A stretch of DNA of 64,000 bases. Source: Cyprinodon diabolis (lineage: Eukaryota; Chordata; Actinopteri; Cyprinodontiformes; Cyprinodontidae). Below, piece after piece: positions 1-12,888 of the stretch. The stretch's first letter is position 1. Each line of letters starts with the position of its first letter. Where the stretch lies: NCBI GenBank assembly GCA_030533445.1, contig CM060075.1:37219719-37283718 (forward strand). The letters are read 5' to 3'. A program made the position numbers and the translations under genes. The notes below the pieces were generated by a model that did not search any database, was not told where the DNA came from, and worked only from the letters and a program-made list of their open reading frames with translations.

Positions 1-30
1 ACATTTTATTTACATTTTGTTCTGATCCCT

Positions 31-655
31 CGCACCCAAGCCGCAAACTATTTCAGACACTTCCCTCTGGCAGGAAGCTGCGGTCCATAAGGACCAAAAG
101 CTCGCGCCACAAGAACAGTTTCTTGCCATCTGCTACCAGCCTTGTCAACAAGGCCCAGAGACCCCCTTGACACTGACACTGCCCCTCTCCCTCCCCCGTT
201 CAGGTCCTACAAGCTAAAGTTGCTCACCAACTTTCGGCGTTAGATTCTGTATACAGTAGTAGCCATTCAAATTTCCCCACTTTCATTGATGAGCACTTGG
301 CTGGTCCCCTACAATTCCTTTTTAAACATCAATATTTGTACTGAAATATTCTTTCCGTCATGATTTGCTGACATTAAGATCTTCAGAGAGGCATCATCTT
401 TTGGTTAAACCTTGTAATTCTGTGAAAGAGTGGAGTCAGAGTAAAAAAAATGCACGCCAGGAGAAGGCCAATGGCTGGAAGTTGGAGGGGATTTTGCTGG
501 GAGTCCCACATAAGTGGGCTGCCATTCGGCTGGAGTTTGACTGGGAAATTTTGAATGGTTTCTACTGTATATGTCTATTTTGTCTGCCCCATCAACACTA
601 CGTCAAATTCCTTGTAAGTGCAAACCTACTTGGCAATAAACTTGATTCTAATTGG
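31..655 (+). repeat. LINE 3' end
   Basis: A plus-strand frame at about 40-170 reads LPSGRKLRSIRTKSSRHKNS, then FLPSATSLVNKAQ. This is the usual C-terminal end of CR1/L2/Rex-type LINE reverse transcriptase proteins. It is followed by a 3' untranslated stretch ending in ccttgtaagtgcaaacctac and caataaacttgattctaat, a common fish LINE tail. Only the tail is present, which fits 5' truncation on insertion; the 5' end may lie outside the window. Confidence 0.65.
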
Positions 656-3182
656 CTGATTTAGCCCCAGCTAATCTTCCTCCCAGGTACCTGGCTACCT
701 GCTGCTTGTAACAACAACCTGCTAGGTAGAGTTAAACGAGCAGATGTGCATCAAAGGATGGATTCATTTCATAGGACACTGTTTTGAGTCTCTATGAAAA
801 TATTTTTGAAATTAATGGGTAACAAGCTTTCTTTGCTGATTTTGCAAAATATTTACATTTTATTACCCAGTAATTACTGTAATTACTTGGGTATTTATTA
901 GTTTACTGAAAGAATCAATGATCCAATTTTGGATATCTGGTTTACTGGATTTTTATTTAAAATCCTCTGGTATTTCAAAGAACTGAATTTCTTTATGTGT
1001 ATATGTGATTTATTTGCGTTGCATTCAATTCCTGATAATTAATTGTTAATGATGACAATGTTTATCTAAATGTTCATCTTTGTGTCAATTTTCCCTCTCT
1101 TAAAGGATGATGTGGCCGATTTGAACTCAAAGTCTATTTTAGGCGGGTTGCTGGATGTGGGAGAGAGGAAAGGAGGGGCTATCACTCTGTAGGCTGCTGC
1201 TTTGAGAGAAAACTGGAGGAGAAAAAAGTAACTTGTTTTGCTGTTCAGCCAAGTCGTTCCTCTTTTCTGCACTACATCGCTCTGAGTAACAGTGTTCCTT
1301 CCAAGCAAACAAAAAAAACAGTTAGCAGCAGCTAAAGGTTGTTATGAAGACTAGGTGACCCCAAGATTGCCCACTTTGTTGCTCTTCCCAAACAGTAAGC
1401 TTAGGATGTTTATTTGACCTCCTTTACCTCCATGCTCCCTGTGTGTGGTGGCAAGATAAACAAGGGTTTTCACCCAGAGTAGCGACCACTGGCTAACATA
1501 AATCAGCTCCTGTAACACTTCAGGGAAAAAAATCTGAAAGATTAATATTTATAAGGTTCTAAACATTGTGATCAGCTTGAACAAAACGTGATTTTTCTAG
1601 CCCCCTTTAAAACATGCACAAAAATGTATAGGTAGACCCTAATGTAACATGACCCTGCTGCAAATATACAATCAGAGTGTATGAGAGGTTTTAATGAGTC
1701 TTTACCAGGGGAGGCAATGATCATGGACAGCAAGGTAAATGCTTCAGGTCGGTAAAAAAGCCCAAATCTGCTAATGTAATGGCAGGTTCTCTTCTTGTCT
1801 CTGTACAATGGGAAATGTCCAAATCTGACTACTGAGATATAAATGGTAAATGGAAAATTTAAGCATTTTTACACAACTTAATTCCAAAATACTTTGACAC
1901 AACCTTCCACAGCCTTTGGACTGATAGTCCAATCCAGTGCTGCAAATAATAAACAAAGGTCACCACATTAAATAAGTATTTGGATAAAGCTTTTCTCTTT
2001 TTTTTGTCTTTTTTCAGAAGAGAAAGGGGTTTAATCAAAAATGCAAAGTCTAAGACGCTTTCTATATTAAAGAAACCTATAAAGCCCCCTCTTTTCTGTT
2101 CCTCCTATCTATCTCTCTCTTCTCCCTTCCAGCTGTCTCTTCTTTTTCTCTTCTCCTCTGATTCCTCTCATCTCTCACTCCACTAGGCCGAGTCATAAAC
2201 TGCTCCAGCTGATCCTCAGCAGCTACTCAGTCATTTCACCGTATACCTCTGCAGTTTATGTGGGAAGTGAACCGAGAAGGAGACGCAGAGTGTGCGCTTG
2301 CATTTAGTTTTTCTGTGTCAGCAAACAAAGTACATTTGTGTGTTTACGCTCAGCAAGCCGTCAATTTGTAGTTAATTTACTCCAGCGTACGGACCTCATC
2401 TTTTGCATCAACATATGCGGTTTTATCTGGTTTTACAAAATGAAACCTCTTTTAGACAGCTTCAGTTTGTTGGCTGTTATCTTTTTTGAAAGTCAAAGTG
2501 AACAAATGACGTACCACAGCAATAGGGCATACAGTAAGTGGGAAGGAGAGTGAAAATACTAAATTTTTAAATCCGTTTTACAAATAAAAGTCTTATAATT
2601 GTGGTGGTTATTTCACTTCAGACATTTTTACTGTGTTATGCTTGCATAAAGGTAAGTCCAATGAGATAATTTAGATATTTAGTCCACACATGCAATACAT
2701 ACTCCTACATGCAGCTTGACTTCATACAGACATGGATAAGCTACTTCTTACGGGCATGTTTGACATGTTACATGCACAACGGGGCCTCAATATATCACAC
2801 ACATGTGATTGTTCCTGTCCACTTTTCTCCCTTTGAAGCCATTGCCCACCAGTCAAACCACCCCGGCTGTGATTGGTTACTTTTAAGGAAATCCTACATC
2901 TTGAGTTGTGACACGTTGATAAGATAACCAGCGTGAACTGTGGCTGTTTCTAAATATGTGTACCTGTGTGTTCTTATATGCTTGTGAAACGTATAATAGA
3001 CAGTGTCTAGTATATCTTCAGTGTGCGGGCCATAAATCTGATATGATTTATTATTTTTTTAATGGTTATTTTGCACAATTTGCTTAACTAAGTATTTTTT
3101 GTTGTTAAATATAAGAGATTTTGCAGATATATTTTTTATACAAACATTGTTTAAATGTTCTTATATCTTTCTATCCCTTTTA

Positions 3183-3350
3183 TAGAATAGAATAGAACAG
3201 AATAGAATAGAAAATCCCTTTATTATCCAAAAATTGGGAAATTCTGGTGTTTACAGCAGCAAAAAGATTCTAGAAAAAATGTACAATAAAAGTGCACCAA
3301 GACTGTATCTAAAACAATATGCAAGAAAGCATAAAAAGCTTTTTCTAAGC
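3183..3350 (-). repeat. LINE/SINE 3' tail with AATAG pentamer repeat
   Basis: A short run of tagaa/agaat pentamers at 3183-3210 is followed by aaaatccctttattatccaa and ttgggaaattctg. Read on the minus strand this is a retroelement 3' end terminating in TATTC repeats, a form common in teleosts. No coding part remains, and the family is uncertain. Confidence 0.5.
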
Positions 3351-3855
3351 TAAATATAAGCGAACTATTGTCGTGCATTCCACAAATTGGACATTTCTGC
3401 AAGAAGAAAGTACTTGTTTATATATTTTTTTCAGTTTGCCTAAAGCAATGTAGCAGGATGCAGATAAATGTGTTAATGACAAATACAGGTTGTGTATCTG
3501 TCTTTCATCCCACCAAAAATGTATCATATAGGGTAAACGTGAGGACATAAGAATTAAAATTTAAGTCAAGTTCTCTGGAAAGAGGATTTGTAAATTTGAT
3601 CACAATTTCTTACTTTAGACAATGACGCCATAAAGCTGACATCACTGGCTTCATCTACACATTTTACAACCAGATTGAGAAACTAAAGTGGAAAGAAATG
3701 AAATTTCTCACCAATATTTAAATGCCACCACATTTAACGCAGAAATTCTCCTGGACCAATTCTTGCTTATAATCAAATATTTATTGGTTTATGTTGGAAT
3801 ATGCTGAGACCAAAATATGGCTTATGTGCAATGTTCTTTCTCTTTTAATTTATAT

Positions 3856-4081
3856 CAGGGGTTCTCAGTCCTTGTCCTCAAGTACCACTGTCCTACAGAT
3901 TTTAGGTGTCTCCTTTGTGCAAAAACATCTGACTTATATAAAGTGATGATTAACAGGCTTCTACAAAAGTGGATGGCTGCTGAGGAGCTCATGCAATCAT
4001 TTTAATCAGGTGTGCTGCAAAAGAAAGAAATCTAAAACATGCAGAACAATGGTTCTTGGGAACCAGGTGTGAGAACTACTG
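3856..4081. mobile_element. Palindromic hAT-like MITE
   Basis: The two arms are inverted copies of each other: the left begins caggggttctcagtccttgt and the right ends aaccaggtgtgagaactactg. Matching inner arms include attttaggtgt on the left and aatctaaaacat on the right. It resembles an abundant teleost non-autonomous hAT element of about 230 bp. No clean 8-bp target duplication is left. Related copies are at 11582 and, more distantly, 33907. Confidence 0.6.
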
Positions 4082-5476
4082 ATGTAGATCAAGTGAACCT
4101 GCAGGATGAGTGATCTGAAAAGTGGCACTGGCAGCGCATGTATGTATCAGTATGTGCATTAGTTGGCTATGTTATGTGTGCTGAAAATCTACAAAGATAG
4201 TGCTATAAGATGTTTTCTCCTTTAAACCTTACTGTATGTCCAAAGAAAATGCCTAACAGATATTTTTTTTTTTTTACAATCATTGTCTCTATTAAAACTT
4301 TTCAATAAAATAGGGTGTTTTGGCCCCAGATGTAAAAAATTTGAAAATCTCAAGTTCTTTTTAGATTTCTGTTTAGTTTACATAATATATTTAAGTTAGT
4401 TTGAAACCAAGATCTATATTTTTTTCATTTAGAACTGCTGTGATTACTTGGGTAAAGTTTAGACCTGCGCATTAATGTAGAAGATTAGGAACACACGCCA
4501 GGGGCCGGCAAGATGTTTTTTTTGGATGTTGTTCAAATGTTTGGTGTGAGGACGGGAGGTGGTAAAAAGATTTTTTGACCACTTTTGATCATTATCTTTT
4601 TTTTTGAAGGATCTTAGATATTTTTTATTCTATTCTGTCTTTTGTTGTTTTTATTTGCTGAAAATAAACAACATATATTTTTCATATATTTTTATATAAG
4701 TCAGAAGTGTGTATATGAAACACCAGCTGTTGCCAGCAACGACCTTTAGAAAGATTTTGGCTTTGGAACATGGAAGGCAGTGACAATAGGTTTTGCTTAG
4801 TAAGACACCTCAACATTAGTCAAATAATTAATTACATCCATTTATTGTCTATGCATATCCTTATAAATTATCCTTATCATTATGGTGAGGTTGGTACCAA
4901 AGGATTCACTGGGAAAAAGGTGTTGCATCCTGGAGGATCTATGCACAATTACTGGGCAATACAATGAAACATACTGTAGGGCAAAGAAACAAAGGGCAGT
5001 TTAGATTACAGTAACAAAACTGTCAAGTTTTTGGTCTTTTGTAGCAAGCTGGGGTACCCCGAGAGAACATATGCATACTAAGGAGAGCCTCTACATAAAC
5101 AATGTACTATAGGTTGAGATTTGAAAGCAGAAGCTTCTTGCTCCAGGCAAAATTACTACCATCTGTGCAACTTTAACTTAATATAATCAAAGCAGATTTA
5201 AGAAAAAAAGCTACTGTAAATAAATGAATGAATAGTAGCAAATAAATGTACGGAAAATGTATTATCTTTAAAAAGATTTGGTTGTTTTATATAAACAATT
5301 TAAACTTTTAATATTCTACACAGATGGGGTCCATGTGAAATGGAGGGGACACTCAGATATTTGCCTCCATCCATCTTTGACTAAGCTGAGAAATTAATAA
5401 TGCATATGTTGTTGCTTGCAACAAGAAACTATACATGCTCATCTAAGTAGGAATCATAACTATATCAAAGTGTTAA

Positions 5477-6332
5477 TGTTGGGATCCTGAGGCTTTGCCA
5501 CCAGAGGGCGCCAAGGATCCTCTTCTGTTTTCTGTTTTCTGTTAGGGACTGGGGTTACTGTTCGGATCTGGAGATCTACCATCTGTCTCCAGCAGAGAGC
5601 GCTGTGGGTCTCCTGGGCTGGAGCCTCCAGCACACCTGAAGCTCATCAGCCCATCAGGAGACCTTCCTACATAAGCAGCAGTCAGACCTTCCTTTGACGC
5701 CGCAGTGTTGACCAAGTTTGGTTAGCGAAACCTGAGCCTCTGTTAATTTATAGAATCCTAGTAGACTCTAGAGAGAAACTAGATTCTAACCTGCCTCTGT
5801 CTTCTCTGCCTCATAGGAAACCTGATCGAGGTCTGAAGCTCTGGATGAGCTTTGTCTGGAAACCTGCCTGCCTGCCCAAGGAAGCCAAACCCGAAGACAT
5901 CATCTGGATTCCCCCAACAGCTCTCAAGGAAGAGCTAGGCAACCAAGTCAAGGTCTGAAACTCACGAGTCAGAAGCTAGACGCTGCTGCCGCTGAACTCC
6001 CTGCTGAATCTACAGTCTCTGGACCCCCAACAGCTCTCAAGGAAGAGCTAGGAAACCAAGTCAAGGTCTGAAAACTCACGAGTCAGAAGCTAGACGCTGC
6101 TGCTGCTGCTGAGCTCCCTGCTGAATCTACAGTCTCTGGACCCAACCGGTTCCCCCCCTCTCTCAAAGGATCTGCCAGAACCTCATCTAGATGTCAGTGA
6201 TTCCAGTCCCGGACCTGTACCAGAACCAGTTCATAATTACTCTGTGTGTTTTTCAATAAACTCTGTTAAACTTTTACTCAGCTTCCTGTGGTGTTCTGCA
6301 TGTGGGTTCAGCCTCTTAAGCCTATCATGACA
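5477..6332 (+). mobile_element. Solo LTR with perfect 5-bp target duplication
   Basis: The 856-bp element starts TGTTGGGATCCTGAGG and ends CCTATCATGACA, with the TG...CA ends of retroviral-type LTRs. The identical pentamer GTTAA precedes it (5472-5476) and follows it (6333-6337). A poly(A) signal AATAAA lies near the 3' end (about 6256), and a TATA-like tacataag sits upstream, so the orientation is plus. No internal retrotransposon sequence is present, so it is a solo LTR left by recombination. The family (Gypsy-like or ERV-like) cannot be decided from the LTR alone. Confidence 0.85.
5911..6143 (+). repeat. 113-bp tandem duplication inside the LTR
   Basis: Two adjacent copies begin cccccaacagctctcaagga at 5911 and 6024. 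Both run through agtcagaagctagacgctgc to acagtctctgga. The second copy has extra CTG triplets (gctgctgctgctg) and a few substitutions, so the duplication is not brand-new or is prone to slippage. Confidence 0.85.
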
Positions 6333-8103
6333 GTTAAACTTTTTTCAATGCTTACAGCTATGGACTGCTATAAGTATTATTTTGTTTGATAAAGAAAAGT
6401 GTGCACACCATAGAGAAGGAGAGTACTGTGAAAAAGTAAATACACTGTGGGGTGCAGAGCGTAAGAACAGGAGTTTTAGCAGCAACAGTGTGCAGGTGAA
6501 GAAACGAGACAGACACGTGTATAAATGCTGCTAGTGTGAAACGATTTAACACATTAGTGGTGATAAGTGTGTGAAGTACAGATGAGTGAGAGAATAGGGA
6601 AGGAGGGGAGACACCTGAGCAGAAACAGGAAACGATCCTGTGAAAATAACTTTGAGATCATGATAAGTGTGTGTGAATTAGAGAGTGAATGAACAGGGTG
6701 GAAAATTTCCAATCACACACACAGACAGAGAAAATAATCCTTGCATTGTAAACTCATGAATAATGATTCAGACTGCACTACCCGTGGGGCTGCAATCACT
6801 CCGTTTGCATAATGCGTCATCTCAGCTGTCTCCTCGGCTCTCTGCATGCTCATTTAGCTTCAGCGTGACGCTGATTTCTTTCCCACAGCTTTGAATGCAG
6901 TAGCAGCCAATCAGAGCTGATGTACCAGGGATAAATCATTAGAAGAGCCTCAAGATCATTTTTCTTTAATGGTGTTAAATCTCTCTCAGGAATTGAATGT
7001 AAATCTCAAAGAGTTTTCAAAAAAAATAAATGAAAAACATTGTTGACATCTATCTAATCTTAAGCACAATTTACCTTCAAAATAGGAGGTAGGTTAAAAC
7101 ATTCTGATTGTGAAGATGGACTGTATATAGAAACAAAAAAAATAAAACTTTGTAAAACTCACTTTTTGATTGATTAGGGTGAGACAGCTTAACTTTTAAG
7201 AAGCGATTTTCTGGTGATATTTTAAAACACTACTTCTCAGTGTCTGATTGCTGTCAATCGTGTAGTTTAAATGCACAAATGGCGCTTATCAAAGATCCTT
7301 GCTGCCAGGAACTGTTAGATTGTTAGATTTGAAAACCAAAGCTGCTACCAAAAAAAAAAAAAAAAGCGAAGTTGCTTTTTTTATTCATTTCATTTTTCTT
7401 CTGAGAAACAGCCTGCTTTTTGTAATTGAATACACATGCAGATATTTTTAGTCACTCTACTCTGTCATATATTCCTTTAATCTGAGTATGTCATTCTAAT
7501 AACTTTTTCTAATGTTGTAAATTTGTCATTATTCTCATTTGTATTTTCCTCCGTGGTTGTTTCGATTTCCCTTTTAATTTGCTCCTAGTACATCCAAATC
7601 TCAAATATGGACAATACATGTTCTTTCTAATCTATTCTAAGGAAACATATATATAGGGTGCAGGGAATGTAGCCTTGCCTCAGTGTTTTATCAGTTCTGA
7701 TCATTAGCGTTTACAATTGAAGTATCATTCAGGTATGTTATACTGTAATTAAAAGGGATAGATTAATCTCATTGAAAATGTTGGTATGTGAACTATGTAT
7801 GTGAACTATGTGAACAGTAGCAAATTAAGTCACCCTCACCTTTCAACTCTCCCTCATTTTAATTGATTTAAAAATGTTGTTTGTTTAGTATACTTTAAGG
7901 CAGGCAGTTGTACACAGGCCTTTTTCTTGATTGTGGCTTTTGCAGCAAACCTATATAGATTTGGACCAATTTCTCTGGCGTTTTCCCATACAGAGAACAT
8001 ATGGATCCCTGCAAAAATACAGATGAAAAGTAGAGATGGCAGAGGAGGTCATAAGAAGTGGAAGTAAAGATGATATCTGGGCTTTGTTGCTGTGGAAACA
8101 TAG

Positions 8104-8710
8104 GCTATGTTCCCACAGCAGCCTACAGTGACCAAAATCCAATTTTTTTGCCCATATGCGACCTGTATCTGATCTTTTCATGACAATCTCAACAACACAG
8201 ATCCATTTTTTTCCAATGCGAACCAGGCCACTTGGCTATGTGGTCCTGAATCCGATACCAATCAGATATTTTCAAATGCGACCTATGTCTGAAAAGCCAG
8301 GTGTCATTCATCCGACCTGTATGCCATTAAAACTAAAAAATGGTCACTATTCTGAGTCTTGCTACGCAGAAGCAGTAAGAAAAACGACCCTGGCAGACGA
8401 TAATGCGGAGAGCAGCATTTCTTTGTGCTTTATTAATGCACTGGCTCAGGTAGAAAAGAAATGAAAGATTGCCAAACGTGCTCCAGCACTACCATCCATG
8501 TTTACTTCCGTAAACACAGATCACGCTCGCTTGTGACTTCATTGCATCCTCTACTGCGCATGCGGGACACTTAAGTTATGTGGATGCAGTTTACACAGGA
8601 GATCACATACAGGTCACATATATTTAGAAATGTGAACAACAACACAAAAGAATTGTATTTCACAAAAAGAAAACAGAATTGAGCATTAAGCACTGCAGTG
8701 GGAACCTAGC
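8104..8710 (+). mobile_element. Non-autonomous DNA element, hAT-like inverted ends
   Basis: The ends are inverted repeats: GCTATGTTCCCACAGCAG on the left and, read inward from the right, GCTAGGTTCCCACTGCAG. CATAG flanks both sides (8099-8103 and 8711-8715) and may be the target duplication, although hAT elements normally make 8 bp. A second copy lies in the opposite orientation at 18383-18952. It shares the segments around tttacttccgtaaacacag and ggccacttggctatgtggtc. No transposase is present; the 102-codon frame inside it has no known homology. Confidence 0.65.
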
Positions 8711-9149
8711 CATAGATGAACCTGACCCACTGCACCAAAGATTCAACTAACTTCTGTTTGAATAATCCACCAATCCTTCCAGGGTGACTCTTGAGCTTAA
8801 AGCCTAACTGAACCAGAGGAAGATAGGTTTTAAATTAACTGAGAGAGACGTGTAGAAAATAGGACGACACAAGCTCTAGTAAAGCATAAAGCCGGATTCA
8901 TGCCTGACATGTCTTTTTTGACATTAGCTTCCATGCGCCTCAGAATAGGAGTGAAGATGGAACACCTGGAGGGAGGCAGTGAGAGCCTATGCTATTGATG
9001 ATCATGTCATTTACACATGTACAAATGATGTTATGCACAAAAATTGCATACCTGAATTTTTTTTTCACCCACTGCTTCAGCAATCTCCTGATATAGCAGC
9101 TCCCCTATGCTCCGGCTACACTGCATACCCCATTTTTGCACCACTGGTC

Positions 9150-10147
9150 CAAGGCTGCTGAGAACTGGTGCAGATAAGTTCAGTGAGGTCCCCTGCCATA
9201 TGTACAATCTGAGTAAAGGGAACGTCCCTGTCCTCTGGAAGACTCGCTGTGTCGTTCCAGTTGTTATAACAACGCATGTAAAGGAACCAATCCTCTATAG
9301 ACCAGTTGTCTTGATCTCCCATCCAACAAAAGACAGTGGAGTGGCTCAGTCTCATAGAACCTGTAGCCTGTAGTAAAGATTAAACTGTCACCTACTTGCT
9401 GCAGTTGTGTCTTACTCACCTGAAGTCTAACTTGTCCATTGCCTATACACCATTTTGCCAGCACTCCTGCACGGAAGTTGCAGGGCACGGAAGTGAACCA
9501 AAAACAAGTACCACAAAGATACATGCGATTACACAGATGTTAGTGAGAGGTTGCTGGCTAGAGCACTGGTGGACTGCAGGGTACTGTTTTGTCACAACTG
9601 TCAATCCTGACACCATGGGCTTCACCTACAATAGGGACAGCTGCACCATGAAAAAGTTCTCAGACAGCTAAGCCATTGTGGACTGTGTGTCTAAAGAGAA
9701 GGAGTTGGAGTCTCCATTAGTCATAATGCACTATGTGAATTGGTGTGAGGGTAATAACCTGTGCTTGAACACCCTTGGGGCGAAGGAGATGGTGATCAAT
9801 TGACACTAATGGTAACAATAACTGGACTAGTCCCATAACACTAATTCCCAAGAAATGCACATGCTTTTGCTCAGAACTATTTTACGACTGTGCTAGCCTC
9901 TGCTGTCTTTAATGCTGTTGTCTGCTGGATCCCAGGCAGCACAGGATGAGAAATGAGGAGTAAGAAAAGGCTGGTGAAGAGGGACAGTACTGTCGTGGGC
10001 TCTCCACTGGACTCTGTGGAGATCGTGTGTGAGACCAGAATCCATCCATCCATCATGGAGGACAACTCTGACCCACTGCACCAGACAGTAGAGAAGCGGA
10101 GAAGTTCCTCCAGTGGACAACTAAGACACCCTCGGATATGGAACTAA
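9150..10147 (+). pseudogene. Decayed LINE reverse transcriptase
   Basis: Fragments of one LINE ORF2 appear in order in different frames. They are GNVPVLWKTRCVVPV followed by LYRPVVLISH near 9213-9320, then KKFSDS and a stop followed by AIVDCVSKEKE near 9650-9705, and VGSPLDSVEIVCETRIHPSI near 9990-10050. The second corresponds to the catalytic FSDD-type motif, here damaged (DS then a stop). The family is a CR1/Rex-like or related non-LTR retrotransposon. Stops and frameshifts throughout make it non-functional. An upstream piece of a similar LINE is at 48790. Confidence 0.75.
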
Positions 10148-10418
10148 CCACAGGTCCTTTATTGTCACTACTGTCACACTGTTCAATTCTATTATATAAT
10201 AAGTCATGCAATGGACTCTATATTTGACAAATTCCTGCAATGATTGTGACTTTAGAACAATTAGCTAGATAACTTTAATCATTGACTTACCAGTGCAAGT
10301 CAATAAACAATAGTATTAAATATTTCTTTATTTTATCTCTAATTCAATTTAGTTTATTTATAAATTTCTATCTTCTATCATAAAGCTTATTTATTATATA
10401 TTCCTGGAATAGCTGCAC

Positions 10419-11035
10419 TGTCATGATCTTGGCGCTGATGGTTTGGTTTTTTCCTTTGCTCCTTGCTCCATGTCTAATTGGTTCTGCGGCTGATTATCGC
10501 CAATCATTTTCACCTGGTTGCTCTACTATTTAAGTTGTGTGTTTGCCTCCCATCAGCGGCAGGTTATTCGTGGGTTTTTTGTGAGACGTTCCCTAGCATT
10601 CTGTAGTCTGCCTGTTTTCCTGATTTTGACCAGCTTTCTGAGTTTTTGCCTTGCCCCTGTCTGCCCTGTCTGATCCTGGATTTTACCGGCTTCTGAACCT
10701 GGAACTTCTTCTGACTTCGGCCTTGGATTTCCCTTCTGGACTCTGTTGCTGCTCGGCGTCTGTTGCTCGCTCTCTAGGAACTCTGGGGGCGTCACCCGCC
10801 GCAACTGCGGTCAAACCTCCGCGAACGGACTGAACTTTGAATCAGGTCAGTGACTTTGCTCCAAGTCGTGTTAAGCTCCACGTCCAGTCACTGACTTGTA
10901 TTCTCCTGTCCCTGCAGAGATCCGCCCTGCAGCAGACGAGCAGCCCCGCGCACCAGCTTGTTAAATAAACGCTTTGAACTTTCCCACTGCCTGTCTCGCC
11001 TTGAATTCTGGGTCCAATATTCTGAGATCCTTACA
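10419..11035 (+). mobile_element. Solo LTR with perfect 5-bp target duplication
   Basis: The 617-bp element starts TGTCATGATCTTGGCGCTGA and ends GAGATCCTTACA. The pentamer TGCAC flanks it exactly (10414-10418 and 11036-11040). A TATA-like tatttaag lies near 10529, and a poly(A) signal within taaataaacg lies near 10963, so the orientation is plus. No internal region is present. Its first bases closely resemble the start of the LTR at 38728-39489 (TGTCATGATCCCGGCACT), so the two are probably related families. Confidence 0.85.
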
Positions 11036-11581
11036 TGCACATCATTTGTGTTACAAAGAGCTGTTGCTAAAGGTCGATTTCTCCCTTGTATATTTGATAA
11101 AACTTATCTTTTCTTTTTGTAGTTCAGAAAACTACCATCAGAGAGTTGAAAATTTAAAGTTGACATTTTAATCTGTATTCTGCATAAAAATGTCCATCAG
11201 CAGCCAGGACATGGAAGGCATTTCACACTAATCATGTCACAAACAGCACTACTCTTTGAGAATTGGATGCTTTTCATACTGGCTCTAATCACATTTAAAC
11301 TAAAAGCATGCCTGATGCCTCATTTAAATGTGGGCAAGACGCCTCATTGACTAGAAATGCTATTTGTTAAGGAAGTATGAGGGGCAAATGTTCCTGTGTA
11401 TACACTTAATAAATGGGGGTGTAAAAAGGTTGGCATATAGTTTAGACATGCAAAACTGGCAGGGGGTCTTCCAGTCTGTGTTGCGTGGAGAGGAAGGTAA
11501 TGTTTTATGAAGCTATATAAAAACCTAATCAAGTTGGAGCAATGTTTTAAATGGATATAGTTCACTAAAAGCAATCAATAG

Positions 11582-11790
11582 CAGGGTTTTCTAACTCTAG
11601 TCCTCAGGGCCCACAATAGTTTTAGGTGTTTCCCTGCTGCTACACACCTGACCTGAATAAAAAGGTGATTAACCGGCTGTTGCAGCATTTGATGGCTTGG
11701 GAAAAAGGCAATGCAATCATTTGAATCAGGTTTGCTTAAGTAGAGACACATCTAAAACATGAAAACCAGTGGACCCCGAGTTATCTTGGG
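11582..11790. mobile_element. Palindromic hAT-like MITE, degraded
   Basis: The left arm (cagggttttctaactctagt, cctcagggcc, ttttaggtgtttccctgct) and right arm (gagacacatctaaaacatga, then ccagtggacccc) match the family at 3856-4081. The right end is degraded. A second right-end-like piece, tgaggaccagggtaaggaaa, occurs at about 12373-12393, which suggests the element was interrupted or rearranged. Confidence 0.55.
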
Positions 11791-11801
11791 AGCAAGACTA
11801 A

Positions 11802-12341
11802 TTGTCACGAGATCTGTTAATACAAAAACTCAATACCTCAATACAGAAATGTTTCAGACCAATGACAGCCAGTGATGTGAATTGTGTCAACAGCTCAAAC
11901 AAAGGCAGAAAGCAAAACAAGCAAAACAAACATGGGTGCGCCAGTTTTATCTGGAATGTACTCTATCTCTTTTTGGAAAACAAGAAAAAGGAGGTGTTTT
12001 TAGCCTTGGTGGATGAGAAAGATGTTTGCACATTCTTCCTGACCGGATTTTGTAAGAGTTTGACTTATCAGTTAACTCTGCTAATTGTGAAGCAAATTAA
12101 GCTTCACCTGCTGCTGCTGGTGAAGATTCTCAGTCATCCGGGTCATTGTCATTCCAAAAAAGTTAAAAACCATCCACTGGACTTTGTTTCCAAATTTGAG
12201 GATGTTCTTCCTGCTGTGTATGATTGGCTAAAAACTGGACATGCGAGGCAGGTACCCAATCAATTGAAGAATTGCACTGAATGTCCCTCCCTTTTGCGAA
12301 TCCTTGCAGGAGCCTTCACAGATCTGTGTAGTTCAAATTGA
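11802..12341 (+). pseudogene. 179-codon open frame with a RecQ-helicase-like segment
   Basis: This is the second longest open frame in the window. Residues about 63-98 read VFLALVDEKDV, then CTFFLTGFCKSLTYQL. They resemble the ALRALxxGKDVFxxLPTGFGKSLxYQL region of RecQ-type helicases found in multicopy genes of fish. The Walker A glycine before KS is replaced by cysteine, and no other helicase motif follows. The rest of the frame is not recognised. I take it as a transposon-borne or retro-copied helicase remnant, not a working gene; the resemblance is short and from memory. Confidence 0.35.
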
Positions 12342-12888
12342 ATTCCACATGGTATGAATCTGGATTTTGCACTGAGGACCAGGGTAAGGAAACCTTGATC
12401 TAGAAGTTTTAATCAGTCTTTAAGAACAGCTCTTTTTCCCTTTTAAGTTATCAGTTCAATCCAAACAAATCACTTTATAAAGAATCTAGGGATATTAGAT
12501 TCAGTTCCGTTTCCAGGTTTAGCAGAACAACTACAACATTTATCTTAAGCACTTTAATCTTATAATGACTCCATTTTTTTTTATGAACTTCTTGCATTAT
12601 TAATAAGGCAGGTACTGGACGGAGGGCGTGATCTGTTGTTCATTCACCTTCAAGGTATTTTACTGCATGTTTTACTGTAATGCAAACGATTATAGATCAA
12701 TACTGCTATAATCCAAAACAAACCTCTATCCTCATCTTAATTCAGCAGCGGTACTCTGCATCTCTGCTTTCTGACTGAGTTTCATACCTACAATGACTAT
12801 AATTTAAAATCAAATGTTTTTTGAAACGAAAGCCAAGATTATTATGCCACCGGGAGCAAAGTTTTTGTATTCTTATAAACTTGAAATA

